This document shows, piece after piece, positions 43,526 through 55,889 of a stretch of 64,000 nucleotides of DNA (the stretch's first letter is position 1; every line of letters starts with the position of its first letter). The notes beneath the pieces were generated by a model, which did not search any database, was not told the DNA's origin, and saw nothing but the letters and a program-made list of their open reading frames with translations. Source of the stretch: Girardinichthys multiradiatus. Its lineage: Eukaryota; Chordata; Actinopteri; Cyprinodontiformes; Goodeidae. The position numbers were made by a program, and so were the translations under genes. The stretch lies in contig NC_061804.1 in the NCBI RefSeq assembly GCF_021462225.1, positions 8,607,740 to 8,671,739 of the forward strand, read 5' to 3'.

Positions 43526-43955
43526 ATTAGGGCTGCACAATATCTACAAAACATGCCATTCTGATGATGAACATCTCAATGATTAGCGATACATAAACAT
43601 AACATTATGATGTTTATTATGTTATTGTCTTTCTGCTTTAGAGTTTATTGCAAATATAAACTCCAGATAGTGAATAGTCTATCCAGATACTGGGTGAAAT
43701 TATCCTTCTTTCCACTCCAACAACATTTTATGTAGAATCTTGGCTCTGCCTACAGTTGATATTTTAGCAGTTAAAGGGACTTCAAAAGAACTTCTTAAAC
43801 CGGCTTAAACAAGAAGCTGCATTAAATAAATTACCGCCATGGCCCAGATTGCACAAAGTCAATGCATTTATATAATGATTTAACATTTATTGCTGTCCAC
43901 GTAGGACTCAAATGTTGATCATACACAAACTGGTGATAAACTGGTGCAGCCCCAG
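43526..43955. mobile_element. Possible hAT-like MITE in rad51d intron 2
   Basis: Left end AGGGCTGCACAAT and right end GGTGCAGCCCC are inverted and resemble termini of hAT-type MITEs in fish that start with a GGGCTGCAC motif. The interior is AT-rich with no frame. No clear 8-bp duplication was found, so boundaries are tentative. Confidence 0.4.
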
Positions 43956-46900
43956 TCAGGATTATTATGGTCAGAATTTTAATTAACACTGAAACAACTG
44001 TTTTTTGTTGTGATAGCCAAGCAGCAAAATATGCTAAAGATGCCAGTCAAAATAATTTTTGTTTTAAAATATTAGTGAAACCCTGTTTTACAGTGAGCGC
44101 CAATAACTTTTCACAGTAGGAAGGCTAGAAAACTTTTTTTGGATTCTGTTCTGATATTTTATTGTATTGTATTTGTTGAGGAGTAACCTCAGTTAATAAA
44201 AATCTGTGTCGGCAGGTCAAGCTTTGCAAAATTTGGACATCAGAAATTAGACATGTCGGTGCATCTGTAAATTTTATTTTACACACTTTTGTTTGAATAC
44301 GGGGGGCTAAAATATGTTTCTGGACTACAATCCTTTTAGAGAGGCAGAAATGACCATCAGTAAATGGCCCATGTGAAGGCTAATTAGCTGTTAGGTAAAA
44401 TGTTTGTGTTGTCTATCTCTTTTAAATGTCCTAGTTTTCCAGATTGGACCAAGATTGGCATCCAAACACCAGGGAGATGTTACAAGCCCTGCTTCTTTGA
44501 TCAGCTTGAGCTTTTCAAGGAGAAACTACCAGCAGAATTATTTAAAATTTCAAATATAGGAGCAGAAATCCAGCAAAAGCAACATCTAAAATGCCTTTTT
44601 GAGAGGGCAACTTTAAAGATATTTCCCAGTGGGATTATTATATATTTCAAGTATTTCTTTTTCCCACCTCCCAGCCTGCAGAAGGTTCAGGTTGCCCCCA
44701 GTGACTGAGCCAGAATGTCTGCCCTGTGTGTTTAGCCTGCAGGCATTCATCTCTGAGCTGATAACCAGCATCCCGGTGGTCCGTCAGACTCCTCCTGCAG
44801 ATCTGAGCCATTGTTTTGCTCACAAATTGGAACTCTTCTAAGGTCAATGCTGGGCCGCCTGTTGGCAACAGCCGTATTAAAGTCTAATTAAAGCTACAGA
44901 AGGATTTTCAAGTAAAACGCTCCTACCTTATGAGCAGAAATGCCGGATTCGAGTGCCAACAACGTCTCAACTAATTCAGACCCAGCAGATTCAGCTTCTC
45001 CTCCAAATAAATATACACTGTCAGGCTTGAAGTCCTCTATGTTCAGAAGGATCTCCTAATCAAAAAGCAAATCTTTTAAACAATTTGAAATGTTTATTTG
45101 GCTATTGGCTCGGTTGGTGAACATGTTTTATAAGCTGTGTGTAGATTGTGTTATTAAGGCCCAGTAGGAAGCAGAAAATCTCAATGTAAATTAAACGAGA
45201 TAATAGTTCATCAAACAATAGCTCACACTTTCAGCAAAAAGAAGCAGATTATTTAACACTGATACCTGCAATCGTAGTCTAATATGAAACAGGTTATTAA
45301 CAATAAATGAGAGGAATAATATTAATGACATGAGATTTGCTGTTACATCTAATAAGAACACTGCAGTTTTCATCCATACACATTTTCAGGGAGAAGTAAA
45401 AATGTACCGTTTGCATGTGGGTGAGATGGTAACATACACTCATCATGCTGTTAATTTGATTAATAGCAAGTAATTATTTAATTAATACTGTGTGCAAGTT
45501 TAAATCCACATGGGATATAAATTATTCTTACAAGCTTAATTACATACATACAGTCCAAACTTCTTATTAGTTAAATATCCACATGCTTGTGCTTTTTGTG
45601 GCCTTCAGGAGTCTTCTGGCATAGTTCTGTCTGGACCGCTCTTCTTGGAAGAATTTTAGATGTGTCGCTGGCCCAACTCCTCTGAATCAAATGGCTAATT
45701 TGCCTCCTCTGCAGGCAGTAAAGTTCTGCAGAGTCCTGGTTCGGTTGGATCTACAGAGTCCAGCTATTGAACTTATTATTTGCCTGAGGTGTGTTAAACA
45801 GAGACACATCTACAATTTGCAGAACAAAGTTGAAAAAAACTTGATCTCAGTGGGAACTTGTTGGTTCTTTTATAAATATTTTCAAGGTTGGCCTATTCAA
45901 AGCTTCCACTCATGGCTCCTTTATTGCAGTAAGCGCAGCTTCCAGAGATCACCTTAAATGCTCTGCAGAGTTGTGTTAATGGCCCGAGAGCAACTGAACT
46001 GATTGAGAGCTTGGGAAAAACCTTTCTTCTCATGTTTTGGAAATATAAGACAAGCTGTCTCAGCACATATTCAGGTTCTTAACAATAATACCAGAACCAC
46101 AAACTAAGTTCAGCTTTATTTGATTAGTGGAGTTCAGAAAACTAATCGATTCTAGTCACGTTTGGACCTGTCATTGGAATGTTTTACTTTGTTGTTCTAC
46201 CTGTAAAAAATGGAAACCAGATGTCTTTCAAAGCTGACTGATTACTTGGCGTGAAAGCCTGTCAGGTTAGATCGTCTCTGTCATCACTGTCTGTTCTAGC
46301 AGTCGGTGTCGGTCGATGCCTGTTGTGTTTCTCTGCCTAATTAATGAGAAAGCAAGAAGTGCGTGTGGAGGATTTGACGTAGAACTTTTTATTAATATGC
46401 AGGAGAGTGTTTCTCCACACTGTCAAGCAGCAGTGGCGAGTCGAGGCTTTGTCGAAGCTCTGAGACTTTTCGACCAATAGTGTGTTTAAATGAGCCTCGA
46501 TTCTTGAGGGAAATTTTCACAGAATAAACTTTTATGAGAGAAATACAGCCGGACACTCCATGTGGTTCCCTAACAAGCAGTTTGTTCTGATGGAAGATGG
46601 GCTGTGGTTCCGTTTGTGCCAAGATCAATGTTTACCGAGTGATAGTGTGGGAGAGGGGCTCACATCTATTGTAATTAAACAAGACAAGCCTTATTCTCTG
46701 CTGAGCAGTTTGCTCTGATTGTCTTTCATTAACATTAACGGTACTTTAAAAAGGAGACCAGTTTTAGTCGCATTGGGCTGAGTAAGTGTGGGAGAAATGA
46801 AAGTAAAATCTTCCTGCTGTAAAAAAAAAAGTCTAGAAAGGATTTGGTTTCACAAATGTTTGCTTTTTCCCCTCTCTATACATAATCGTGGCTTGTAAAG

Positions 46901-47750
46901 ACAGATTACCTCATTATGATCCAGCGCACAATAACGGTAACATTTAACTCACTATTGAATATTTAAACAAGACTGCAGATCAGCAGAATCAGTCGAATTT
47001 TCCGAGATTTATCCTAAAGCAGAACTTCTGTTGAACGCCGGATCAATTTGTTTTACTGATTACAAACGATGGTTTCAGATACCACTCTGCACGCCCTCCT
47101 GGAAATAATCAAACTTGTGTTCAGTGCCAGGGCGGTCGTGCAAGTTCTGGTCAGCGTGACACTCAGCACTGTTTTTATTTCAACATCTGGCAAAGCGGAA
47201 GAGGCAACAATACGTACATGAATTTACTGGACGGTTCTGTGAGCTAATTCTGCACCTAGAATACATCAGAACGGATTTGCTCACATTTTAAGGGTAGCTA
47301 CCTGAAGATCTTGAAAATGAATTCAGACACCACCAAGTCTGTATGAATCCAAAACCTTCCCACACAAATAAACTGACTACCTTTTTCTGTATATTTATCA
47401 CCCCTTCCATCATTTCATACCTTTGCTTTTTTGGTGGTTTCATAATAAGGATGTCAGTTTGTCAGTCGTTCATCTTCTCCTCTTTTCTGCACTAACTTTT
47501 CAAACCTAGACCGTACATGGGTCCAGCCTTCGAGAGAGGTAGAAGCGTTCATCGATCGGGAGACGTGAAATTAAGAGCATACTTGCAAACAGAGTATGAC
47601 AAAGTAACATGAAGAAATAAAAAGACGTTTTTGGTTGTTTGAGCTTGAATAGAAACGGAACAACAAATCAGATTATTTGCACAACTCTAAACTGTTGTCC
47701 TGGTTGAACAGAAGGTGAAGCTGAACCATTACTAGTGTCACCAGTGATCA
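43956..47750. other. rad51d intron 2, no recognised genes
   Basis: AT-rich intronic sequence with several short frames lacking motifs. The minus-strand frame at 44,647-44,868 (LTLEEFQFVSKTMAQICRRS) and the one at 46,392-46,628 look plausible in composition but show no family signature or convincing splice pairing. Confidence 0.45.
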
Positions 47751-48065
47751 GCAGCTACGTCAAGCTGCCACAAATTCATGGCAACTTTGCAACTTAAAGG
47801 TGTCGTAAAAACAGCTCTATGGTCCACTGATAAGTATGGTGGAGGACCTGTAATGCTGTGGACCTGTGTCTTTTCTAAAGACTCTGGGAACTTTGTTTGG
47901 ATTGTATGGCATCAGAAAACTCTTTCAAATATAAAGATATTATGACATTTTAAATAAAAACCTGGTAGATTGTGCCAGAAAACTGAAATTGGGTCATCAT
48001 TGGGTTTTTCAGCATGATTTCAAACACAGATATGGTTCACCAGACACAGAATCAACCTCTTTGTG
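47750..48065 (+). mobile_element. Degenerate Tc1-like transposase fragment
   Basis: Forward frames give GGGPVMLWTCVFSKDSGNFV and, further on, LCQKTEIGSSLGFSA, which correspond to the GGGSVMVWG and FQQDNDPKHT regions of fish Tc1-type transposases in decayed form. Stops are numerous. It lies close upstream of rad51d exon 3. A CTATATAAATAAACTTGCCTTGCC phrase at about 48,101-48,124 may be the 3' end of another retroelement. Confidence 0.5.
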
Positions 48066-48232
48066 ATTTTGTCTTTCAGTTGTCTTGTTACTGAAATGTG
48101 CTATATAAATAAACTTGCCTTGCCTTTTTTCGTGACCATTTTTTCAAAAGTGTGGAGGTTGCTGTGCATGGTTACACGCTTTACTGCTGGTGTTTGCAGC
48201 ACTGGTGTAACTCTGTGTTTTCTGTATTTCAG

Positions 48233-48351
48233 GCTCTTTTTGCCATCCGCAGAGTTCTGCTGGCCCAACACACGGCGTTCCCAGTGTCGGGCGCCGATCT
48301 ATATGAAGAACTATTGAGCTCCACAGCCATCCTCTCCACTGGAAATCCCAG
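48233..48351 (+). CDS. rad51d: rad51d coding exon 3
   Basis: The exon (119 nt, acceptor GTATTTCAG, donor CCCAG|GTAAAG) reads [20 protein letters not shown] then [20 protein letters not shown]. Human RAD51D has [20 protein letters not shown] and TSTAILSTG at this position, and its exon 3 is also 119 nt (coding nt 145-263). Exons 1 to 3 together give 263 nt, the first 87 codons, covering the N-terminal domain and the linker to the RecA-like core. The next exon should carry Walker A (GGPGSGKT); I did not find it in the remaining 15.6 kb. The rest of the gene is probably beyond the right edge. Confidence 0.93.
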
Positions 48352-50308
48352 GTAAAGTCAATTCTCCACACAGTATCACAACACTGCTTCATCTGTCGGG
48401 TCCTGGGGGATTTGACAGTGAGCTCAATACCATCACAGCAGCTTACAGGAAGGCTTATCTAGTATCAATACTCCAAAGGAAACATTTGGAGGGTTTGTGA
48501 TCCTGTTGAAGCAGCATTTTTAGTCCCATTAAATTGAAATCTATTGTTGGTCTCAAAGTTTATATTTTTCCTGTTGTAAAACTCCAAATTCATTAACTTT
48601 TTGGCTTGTGGTTTCTAACTTTTTCTGCTCTGCCAAGTTAACGTGTGCTGCTCTGATGAGATGGTTTCATAACGTTTTCAGGTATTGCTGCTCAGTTTTA
48701 TAGCTTCGGTAACGCCTGATAAAGTTTGTCTGGGGGTCACTTTGCTCTGTTGGAAAGTCCGGAATCTTTTTGCAGGAGAAGTTATCCTTGTGTCGTTTGA
48801 TCACATTTTAATAAGCATCATCAGCGGCTGTGTTTAGAGATGCAACGATCATAGGTTTTTTTTTAAGGGGGTGGCAGTGAGGGGGTCTGTAAAGCTTTGT
48901 CCTTCTGTTCGATTTTTGTGATTTCTCTAGAAGTATAATAAATATCAGTTTAAAACATTTTTTTCTACATTCTGGATAAAATAATAATTATTCCATTCTA
49001 ACAAAATGCTATAAATTGAGGAGATGATTTTTCCTCAAAAACAGGACCAGGTTACAGGGCTGTCAGTCTCTGCCTCACTGGAAATTTACTAAAAATACAG
49101 CAAAATTCTTCAGGTTACAAGACAGAGGAATCCACATAAACACACCCAACTATACAGCTTTCTAGTATTTAGTGATTATTGATCGTTAACCTTTTTCCAC
49201 ACCTAAACATGCAGAACTGTGCCATGTGACAAGATATCTTTTATGCGCCTTCATGTGAACTGCTCAAGATCCATTGAAAATAAACAGCTTTGTTCAAACT
49301 TTTTGAGAGGATAAAACAAATTCATTTCCAGAGATTTTAAACTGTTAAATCGGTCATTCATTGATTTTATCTAAACAACCTCCGAGCATCCTTTCTTTGA
49401 CCAATGATAAGTTGGTTATTTGAGGAGCAGAGGTGACCTCCCACTGTGTGTGTAAGAGAAAACAGTTGGTGTTACTCTGGTCAATAATTATTAGTATCTT
49501 ATATTAACAGTTAGAATAAGTAGTATGGTTAGCATGACTGCCTATAAACATCCCTGTAGACCCTCACCTGAATGGAGGGTTTTCCAAAGGTAGGGTCAGG
49601 CGATATGATTATATGTTATGTATGGTTGTTTGTTCCACGAGAAGTGTCTAAAACTACAATTTCATGACTATTTGAGTATAAATTTCCATGGCAACCATTG
49701 CCTGCCTGCATCTAAATCTAAGCTCAGCTTCTCTTAGCGCTCTTGAACGCTGATATTTAGCTGATATTTGAGCAAATTTGAAATTGTCGTTACATGTGTG
49801 GTGCTGCCTTATATACTGATGATTTAACGAAGTTCCTGGTCATGTTGTGCACCATTTATTGTAAACCCAAAACCTGCTGTTTTCTGTAACAAAATGTGCC
49901 GTGTGATACTAGCCTGCTGTTGTAATTGCTCCTCTGAACAGTTGTCTAATGTGTCGCTGCTCTGCTTGTATCTGTGTTATAGTACTGTCAGCTGATGTGA
50001 TTTAGCGTTTTTTGAGTTTGACTGCTTTCTTGTTTTGTTTTTTATGCTTTTAATCTCATCTTTGCGCAGGTTTTTTTTTTCTTCCCTCCATCATGGTCAA
50101 TTAGAAACATAAAATGACACAAAACTATATATTCAACCGGTCGCGTTGTCCTCTATGTGGTTAATGAGCTGCTTTTTCAGTCACAGGTCTCTGAACATTG
50201 GTGCTGAACACATATATGCACTATCATACTGTGTTAACTATTTAAGATTTAATTCTGTATGTTTACCAGATAAATGTGTGGTTTTGTCTCTGTTTCTCTG
50301 CTTCTCTG
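48352..50308. other. rad51d intron 3, proximal part
   Basis: No recognised genes or strong repeats. Ordinary AT-rich intronic sequence up to the LINE copy B junction. Confidence 0.5.
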
Positions 50309-50347
50309 CTTCTCTTGGCTGCTTCAGATCAAAGCAGCCAAGAGAAG
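50309..50347. repeat. Perfect 16-bp inverted repeat at the LINE 5' junction
   Basis: CTTCTCTTGGCTGCTT (50309-50324) and AAGCAGCCAAGAGAAG (50332-50347) are exact complements separated by 7 nt. The right arm is LINE sequence; the left arm lies just outside the element in a pyrimidine-rich CTTCTCTG run. Confidence 0.85.
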
Positions 50348-51983
50348 CTACAGTGAGAAGCTGAAGAACAGCCTTTCTACTGGTGATACCTTGGCTGTAT
50401 GGACCGGTCTGAGAAACCTGACTGCCTATAGGAGCCCCCCCACCCTTCCTGAACAGAGTCGTCTCCTGGCCAACCATCTGAATGGCTTCTACTGCAGACA
50501 TGACAGGAAGCTGTTCACACCTCAAATCATCTCCTCCACATCCCATTCAGGAACAAGTTCTTCCCATAAAGCAACCAACCCCCTACCTTCAGATCCTCTG
50601 CCTGCACTAAAGATCTCCGAGGAAGAGGTAAACAGGCTCTTTCAGCGCATGAAAACAAAGAAAGCTGGAGGACCTGATAACGTCTCCCCATCATGCCTGA
50701 AAGCCAGCGCACATCAACTCGCTCTGATCTTCACAAGGATCTTCAACAAGTCACTGGAGAAATGTGAGGTCCCCTCCTGCCTCAAACGAACCACTATCAT
50801 CCCGGTTCCCAAGAAACCCACCATCCTGGGATTAAATGACTACAGGCCTGTAGCCCTGACGTCTGTGGTCATGAAAACCTTTGAGCGGCTGGTGTTGAAG
50901 CACCTGAAAGACATCACAGGCCCCCTGCTGGACCCCCTGCAATTTGCTTACCAAGCAAACAGGTCGGCAGATGATGCTGTTAACTTAGGTCTACACTTCA
51001 TCCTGCAACACCTCGACCACCCAGGGACGTACACCAGGATCCTGTTTGTAGACTTCAGCTCGGCCTTCAACACCATCATACCAGACATCCTCCACCAGAA
51101 GCTCACCCAGCTCAACGTCCCAGCCTCCACCTGTCAGTGGATCAACAGCTTCCTGACGGACCGACAGCAGCAGGTGAGACTGGGGAGCATCTTCACCTGC
51201 ACCAGATCAATAAGTACTGGGGTGTGTTCTATCCCCACTCCTCTTCTCTCTGTACACACATGACTGCACCTCATCGGACTCGTCCGTGAAACTCCTTAAG
51301 TTTGCAGATGACACCACTGTCATTGGACTGATCCAGGACGGTGATGAGTCTGCATACAGACAGCAGGTGGATCGACTGGTACACTGGTGCGGTCAGAACT
51401 ACCTTGAACTGAACCCACTCAAGACTGTGGAAATGGTGGTGGACGTTCGGAGACCACCACCCCCATACACCCCCCTCACCATCCTCAACAACACTGTATC
51501 GGCCGTGGACCACTTCAGGTTCTTAGGAACCACCATCTCTGAGGACCTGAGATGGTCTTCACACATAGTCACTGTTCGAAAGAAGGCCCAGCAGAGACTG
51601 TACTTTCTGAGGCAACTCAAGAAGTTCAACCTTCCACAGGAGCTGCTGGTCATCTTCTACACTGCCATCATTCAGTCTGTCCTGTCTTCATCCATCTCAG
51701 TGTGGTTTGGATCATCCACAAAACAGGACAGGTCCAGACTGCAACGAATAATCAGGACTGCAGAGAGAATAATCAGAGCTGACCTTCCCTCCATCCAGGA
51801 CTTATACAGGTCTAGGGTCAAGAAAAGAGCTGCCAAAATCTCTGCAGACCCCACACACCCTGCACATAAACTGTTTAGAGTTTTACCTTCAGGTGGCGCT
51901 ACAGAGACAGTTTTTTCCCAGGCTGTTGAACATTTAATAGAGTACAAAACAACAGCGTACAGATGTTACAAATCCACCTTTGT
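50325..51983 (+). pseudogene. LINE ORF2 reverse transcriptase (copy B)
   Basis: Two long frames cover most of an L2-type reverse transcriptase. The first (to 51,263) holds KAGGPDNVSPSCLK, TTIIPVPKKPT, NDYRPVALTSVVMKTFERLV, DPLQFAYQANRSADDAV and the motif A block ILFVDFSSAFNTIIP with its catalytic Asp. The second (51,286-52,038) holds KLLKFADDTTVIGLIQDGDE with the palm DD, then NHLELN-type and HFRFLGTTISEDLRWSSHI blocks and the C-terminal TKQDRSRLQRIIRTAERIIR. A deletion of roughly a dozen nt near 51,220, in the GVPQGCVLSP motif, causes the frameshift between them. The endonuclease domain is absent because of 5' truncation. Not functional. Confidence 0.85.
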
Positions 51984-51984
51984 A

Positions 51985-53626
51985 CAGGTCCTTCTCAAAA
52001 TATTAGCATATTGTGATAAAGTTCATTATTTTCCATAATGTCATGATGAAAATTTAACATTCATTTATTTTAGATTCATTGCACACTAACTGAAATATTT
52101 CAGGTCTTTTATTGTCTTAATACGGATGATTTTGGCATACAGCTCATGAAAACCCAAAATTCCTATCTCACAAAATTAGCATATCATTAAAAGGGTCTCT
52201 AAACGAGCTATGAACCTGATCATCTGAATCAACGAGTTAACTCTAAACACCTGCAAAAGATTCCTGAGGCCTTTAAAACTCCCAGCCTGGTTCATCACTC
52301 AAAACCCCAATCATGGGTAAGACTGCCGACCTGACTGCTGTCCAGAAGGCCACTATTGACACCCTCAAGCAAGAGGGTAAGACACAGAAAGAAATTTCTG
52401 AATGAATAGGCTGTTCCCAGAGTGCTGTATCAAGGCACCTCAGTGGGAAGTCTGTGGGAAGGAAAAAGTGTGGCAGAAAACGCTGCACAACGAGAAGAGG
52501 TGACCGGACCCTGAGGAAGATTGTGGAGAAGGGCCGATTCCAGACCTTGGGGGACCTGCGGAAGCAGTGGACTGAGTCTGGAGTAGAAACATCCAGAGCC
52601 ACCGTGCACAGGCGTGTGCAGGAAATGGGCTACAGGTGCCGCATTCCCCAGGTCAAGCCACTTTTGAACCAGAAACAGCGGCAGAAGCGCCTGACCCGGG
52701 CTACAGAGAAGCAGCACTGGACTGTTGCTCAGTGGTCCAAAGTACTTTTTTCGGATGAAAGCAAATTCTGCATGTCATTCGGAAATCAAGGTGCCAGAGT
52801 CTGGAGGAAGACTGGGATCAAGGTGCCAGAGTCTGGAGGAAGACTGGGGAGAAGGAAATGCCAAAATGCCAGAAGTCCAGTGTCAAGTACCCACAGTCAG
52901 TGATGGTCTGGGGTGCCGTGTCAGCTGCTGGTGTTGGTCCACTGTGTTTTATCAAGGGCAGGGTCAATGCAGCTAGCTATCAGGAGATTTTGGAGCACTT
53001 CATGCTTCCACCTGCTGAAAAGCTTTATGGAGATGAAGATTTCATTTTTCAGCACGACCTGGCACCTGCTCACAGTGCCAAAACCACTGGTTAATGGTTT
53101 ACTGACCATGGTATCACTGTGCTCAATTGGCCTGCCAACTCTCCTGACCTGAACCCCATAGAGAATCTGTGGGATATTGTGAAGAGAACGTTGAGAGACT
53201 CAAGACCCAACACTCTGGATGAGCTAAAGGCCGCTATCGAAGCATCCTGGGCCTCCATAAGACCTCAGCAGTGCCACAGGCTGATTGCCTCCATGACACG
53301 CCGCATTGAAGCAGTCATTTCTGCAAAAGGATTCCCGACCAAGTATTGAGTGCATAACTGTACATGATTATTTGAAGGTTGACGTTTTTTGTATTAAAAA
53401 CACTTTTCTTTTATTGGTCGGATGAAATATGCTAATTTTGTGAGATAGGAATTTTGGGTTTTCATGAGCTGTATGCCAAAATCATCCGTATTAAGACAAT
53501 AAAAGACCTGAAGTATTTCAGTTAGTGTGCAATGAATCTAAAATATATGAATGTTAAATTTTCATCATTACATTATGGAAAATAATGAACTTTATCACAA
53601 TATGCTAATATTTTGAGAAGGACCTG
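51985..53626 (+). mobile_element. DD34E Tc1 transposon, copy 3, nested in LINE copy B
   Basis: The element begins CAGGTCCTTCTC after TA (51983-51984) and ends GAGAAGGACCTG before TA (53627-53628). Inverted repeats of about 200 bp are complete at both ends. It has the same family, and near-identical repeats, as the copies at 31.4-34.3 kb, in the opposite orientation. Confidence 0.92.
52313..53349 (+). pseudogene. Tc1 DD34E transposase pseudogene (copy 3)
   Basis: The frame starts MGKTADLTAVQKATIDTLKQ but reaches a TGA in place of Arg in ISERIGC. It retains the segment deleted in copy 1 (QVKPLLNQKQRQKRL-like). A perfect 32-bp tandem duplication (52795-52826 and 52827-52858) shifts the frame within RVWRKTG. 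Further on, AAA has become TAA in KTTGKWF (53,092-53,094 region). The catalytic residues SDES, QHD and NPIENLW are all still present in the respective frames. The copy is inactive. Confidence 0.9.
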
Positions 53627-53792
53627 TATATGTGGATATTGTATATATGTATTTAAGGACATAAGGATATATGCAGAATATATTTTATAACACAATGAAA
53701 ACAAACAAGAAACCCAGAGAGCAAAGTGTACCGGAGTCAAATTCCTTGTTTGTTGTATGTACGAACTTGGCAATAAAGCTGATTCTGATTCT

Positions 53793-55365
53793 CATCTGTG
53801 CGGCATGATTAATGTCAGATGGATTTGTCTCATTTCATGGGGCGGTATTTTTAGCAGATTTATTCTAATGTCCTTTTTTTAAAACTAAGCAGCCAAACTA
53901 CAGTTTAGTTTTCAAACTGTTCTTGTTAATATTCACTTCTGTTTTGTCCCACTGTCAGCAGAAAGGTTAGAGTCCGACTCACCATTCGCAGCTGCATTAT
54001 ATTGTGAACATTAATTTAGGGATGATGCACAAATTTGTAATTGTGATATATCTAAACTATATGGGGATATAAATCAAGCCATATTACCCAGCCCTATACA
54101 AAAGACTGCCAACATTCCCTAGTCCAGCATGAGCAATGACAGATAATATTGAAATCTTTGGATATGCAAAACAAAGCAACATTTCTGTTGTGTCCAGCCT
54201 TCCTGTTATCTGCTAAAGTCTAGCCTTGTGTTGATTAGGGATGCAGGATATATCTGCATTAACATCGATATCGGCTGCTGTTAGGTTAAAAAATGGCTAT
54301 CAGTAGTAGGTAAGTAAAACCGGGCCGATGTTACCAACCAATGTTTATTTCCATCTAGTTGCCATTTGTGTTTCTGGAGGGGTACAGGATGGGGTTGGCC
54401 ATGTGGTGTTTGTTTGGTCATGTGACGGTGATAGTAATGCAATGCAGGATTGTGGGGTGTCTAACTGAAGCAGAGAAGCGATGTCTTGCGATGCCGATAA
54501 TGGTGAATATTGCGATACGATATCAGTTGCGCAATCTGCCTATTTTCTTCTTTCCTCTCTTTCTCATCTGTGATTCCATCAATCTGTGGCCTTTCAAATT
54601 TTCGGCAACGTCATTACTGTTTGGCGTGAACATCTGCCGTCATGAGACCCTGTCCATCTGACTAAATATGATATTAGCATGTAAAATACAAGTGCATAAC
54701 ACTCTGAATAAACTCTGAATAAACACTCTGAATAAATAAAATTTGCACTCCAAACAGTCCTTTGCTATTCAAATATTGAATATGAATACTGTTCTTTTGC
54801 AGAACCATCTCAAAACCTGCTCTTGCACCAGCTCTGGTTAAGCACTGAAACCACTACAGACTTCCTTTAGGATGTTAAATGTTAGCTTGTGATGCAGCAA
54901 TAAGAAAAATGGATGAACACCAAGTAAAGATGCTTGGCCATAATGCAGAGGCCACTGTTTGGAGAAACTCAGACACAGCATGTAATCACAAACACATCAT
55001 ATATGTAAAGCACAGCAGTGGTGAAATGATGGGTTGCAACTGCACAACCTGGGCTCCATGCAGTCTTTGAGTCAACCACGAAGTATTTTGATGTCAATGC
55101 CATGGGTCCGACGGCTGAATTTCTGCCCAAACTGGGTTTCAACGGGCCAGTGATCCCGAAAAGCAGCAGATCTTTAAGAAAATGGCTGGAAAGGAAGAGA
55201 ATCTAAGCAGAGAAGATGATGGGAAGACAGAGGGAAAGGAGAGATATTCTCTGTATAACAAACAGTGAATTAACAAAACGCTACCAGCTCGACCGCGCAG
55301 GGATCCACCCCCTTAATAGTCTAGTAAATGAGCACTTAAACCTTTATAACAATTATTAATATAGA
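53793..55365. other. rad51d intron 3, middle part
   Basis: No genes recognised. Fragments resembling hAT-like termini occur (CCCAGCCCTATAC near 54,090 and GGATGCAGGATATATCTGC near 54,239). A short tandem of CTCTGAATAAA lies at about 54,700-54,740. The 100-aa frame at 54,359 has no motif. Confidence 0.45.
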
Positions 55366-55885
55366 GATAAGATTAACTTTATCATCCCCCTATGGCAAAA
55401 TTAAATGGTATAAGCAGCAGGGCAGGTCAAAGGTGCACCTCTAGTAAGGTAATATTAGGAAGGATAAACAATAATAAACATCCATGAAAAAAAATTAACA
55501 AAATTGCAAACTATCATACAGAAGAAATAAAATATTATTTACATACTGTAAAATGCTTTTAAAAATAAACATTTGGAAAAATTTGGAAAGTCGAGATAAA
55601 TATGTACATAAATACAAACTCTAGACAAGATAAAGTACACTAATCTAAACACTACATTCATAGAAGGAAGATGTAAATGACCTGAATCAGTATTTGCTGT
55701 ATTGTTCCTGATGATGTCAGCAGCCTCGGCCTAAATGGTCATCTGTGGAGTATGTGGAGAAGTTCTCTGGTGTGCTGCTATCTCCTCTCTAGCGTCTGAA
55801 TGCAGCAGGAATTGGCGCTGCTCCCTTGTCCAGCCTGGTGCTGAAAGCAGAGGAACGACGCATCGATCTGCTGGGAATGCGCTCC
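55366..55885 (+). repeat. Dispersed fish repeat with AACTTTATCATCCCC start
   Basis: The start AACTTTATCATCCCCCTATGGCAAAATTAAATGG and later CCTGATGATGTCAGCAGCC recall a common fish repeat that begins with TTTATTGATCCCAAAGGG. A relative lies at about 60,411-60,690. No coding capacity is evident and the class is not assigned. Confidence 0.4.
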
Positions 55886-55889
55886 CAGG

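Larger units (their letters stand above)
50325..53792 (+). mobile_element. L2-like LINE copy B, interrupted by a Tc1 element
   Basis: A 5'-truncated L2-like LINE starts at about 50,325 and runs to 51,982. It resumes at 53,629 and ends CTTGGCAATAAAGCTGATTCTGATTCT near 53,792. The gap is exactly filled by DD34E Tc1 copy 3, flanked by TA. Its 3' end is the same as in copy A. It lies in the sense orientation in rad51d intron 3. Confidence 0.85.

Noticed and set aside
54359..54661. 100-aa forward frame in rad51d intron 3
   Set aside because: Hydrophobic low-information sequence in a region with hAT-like fragments, and no homology cue.
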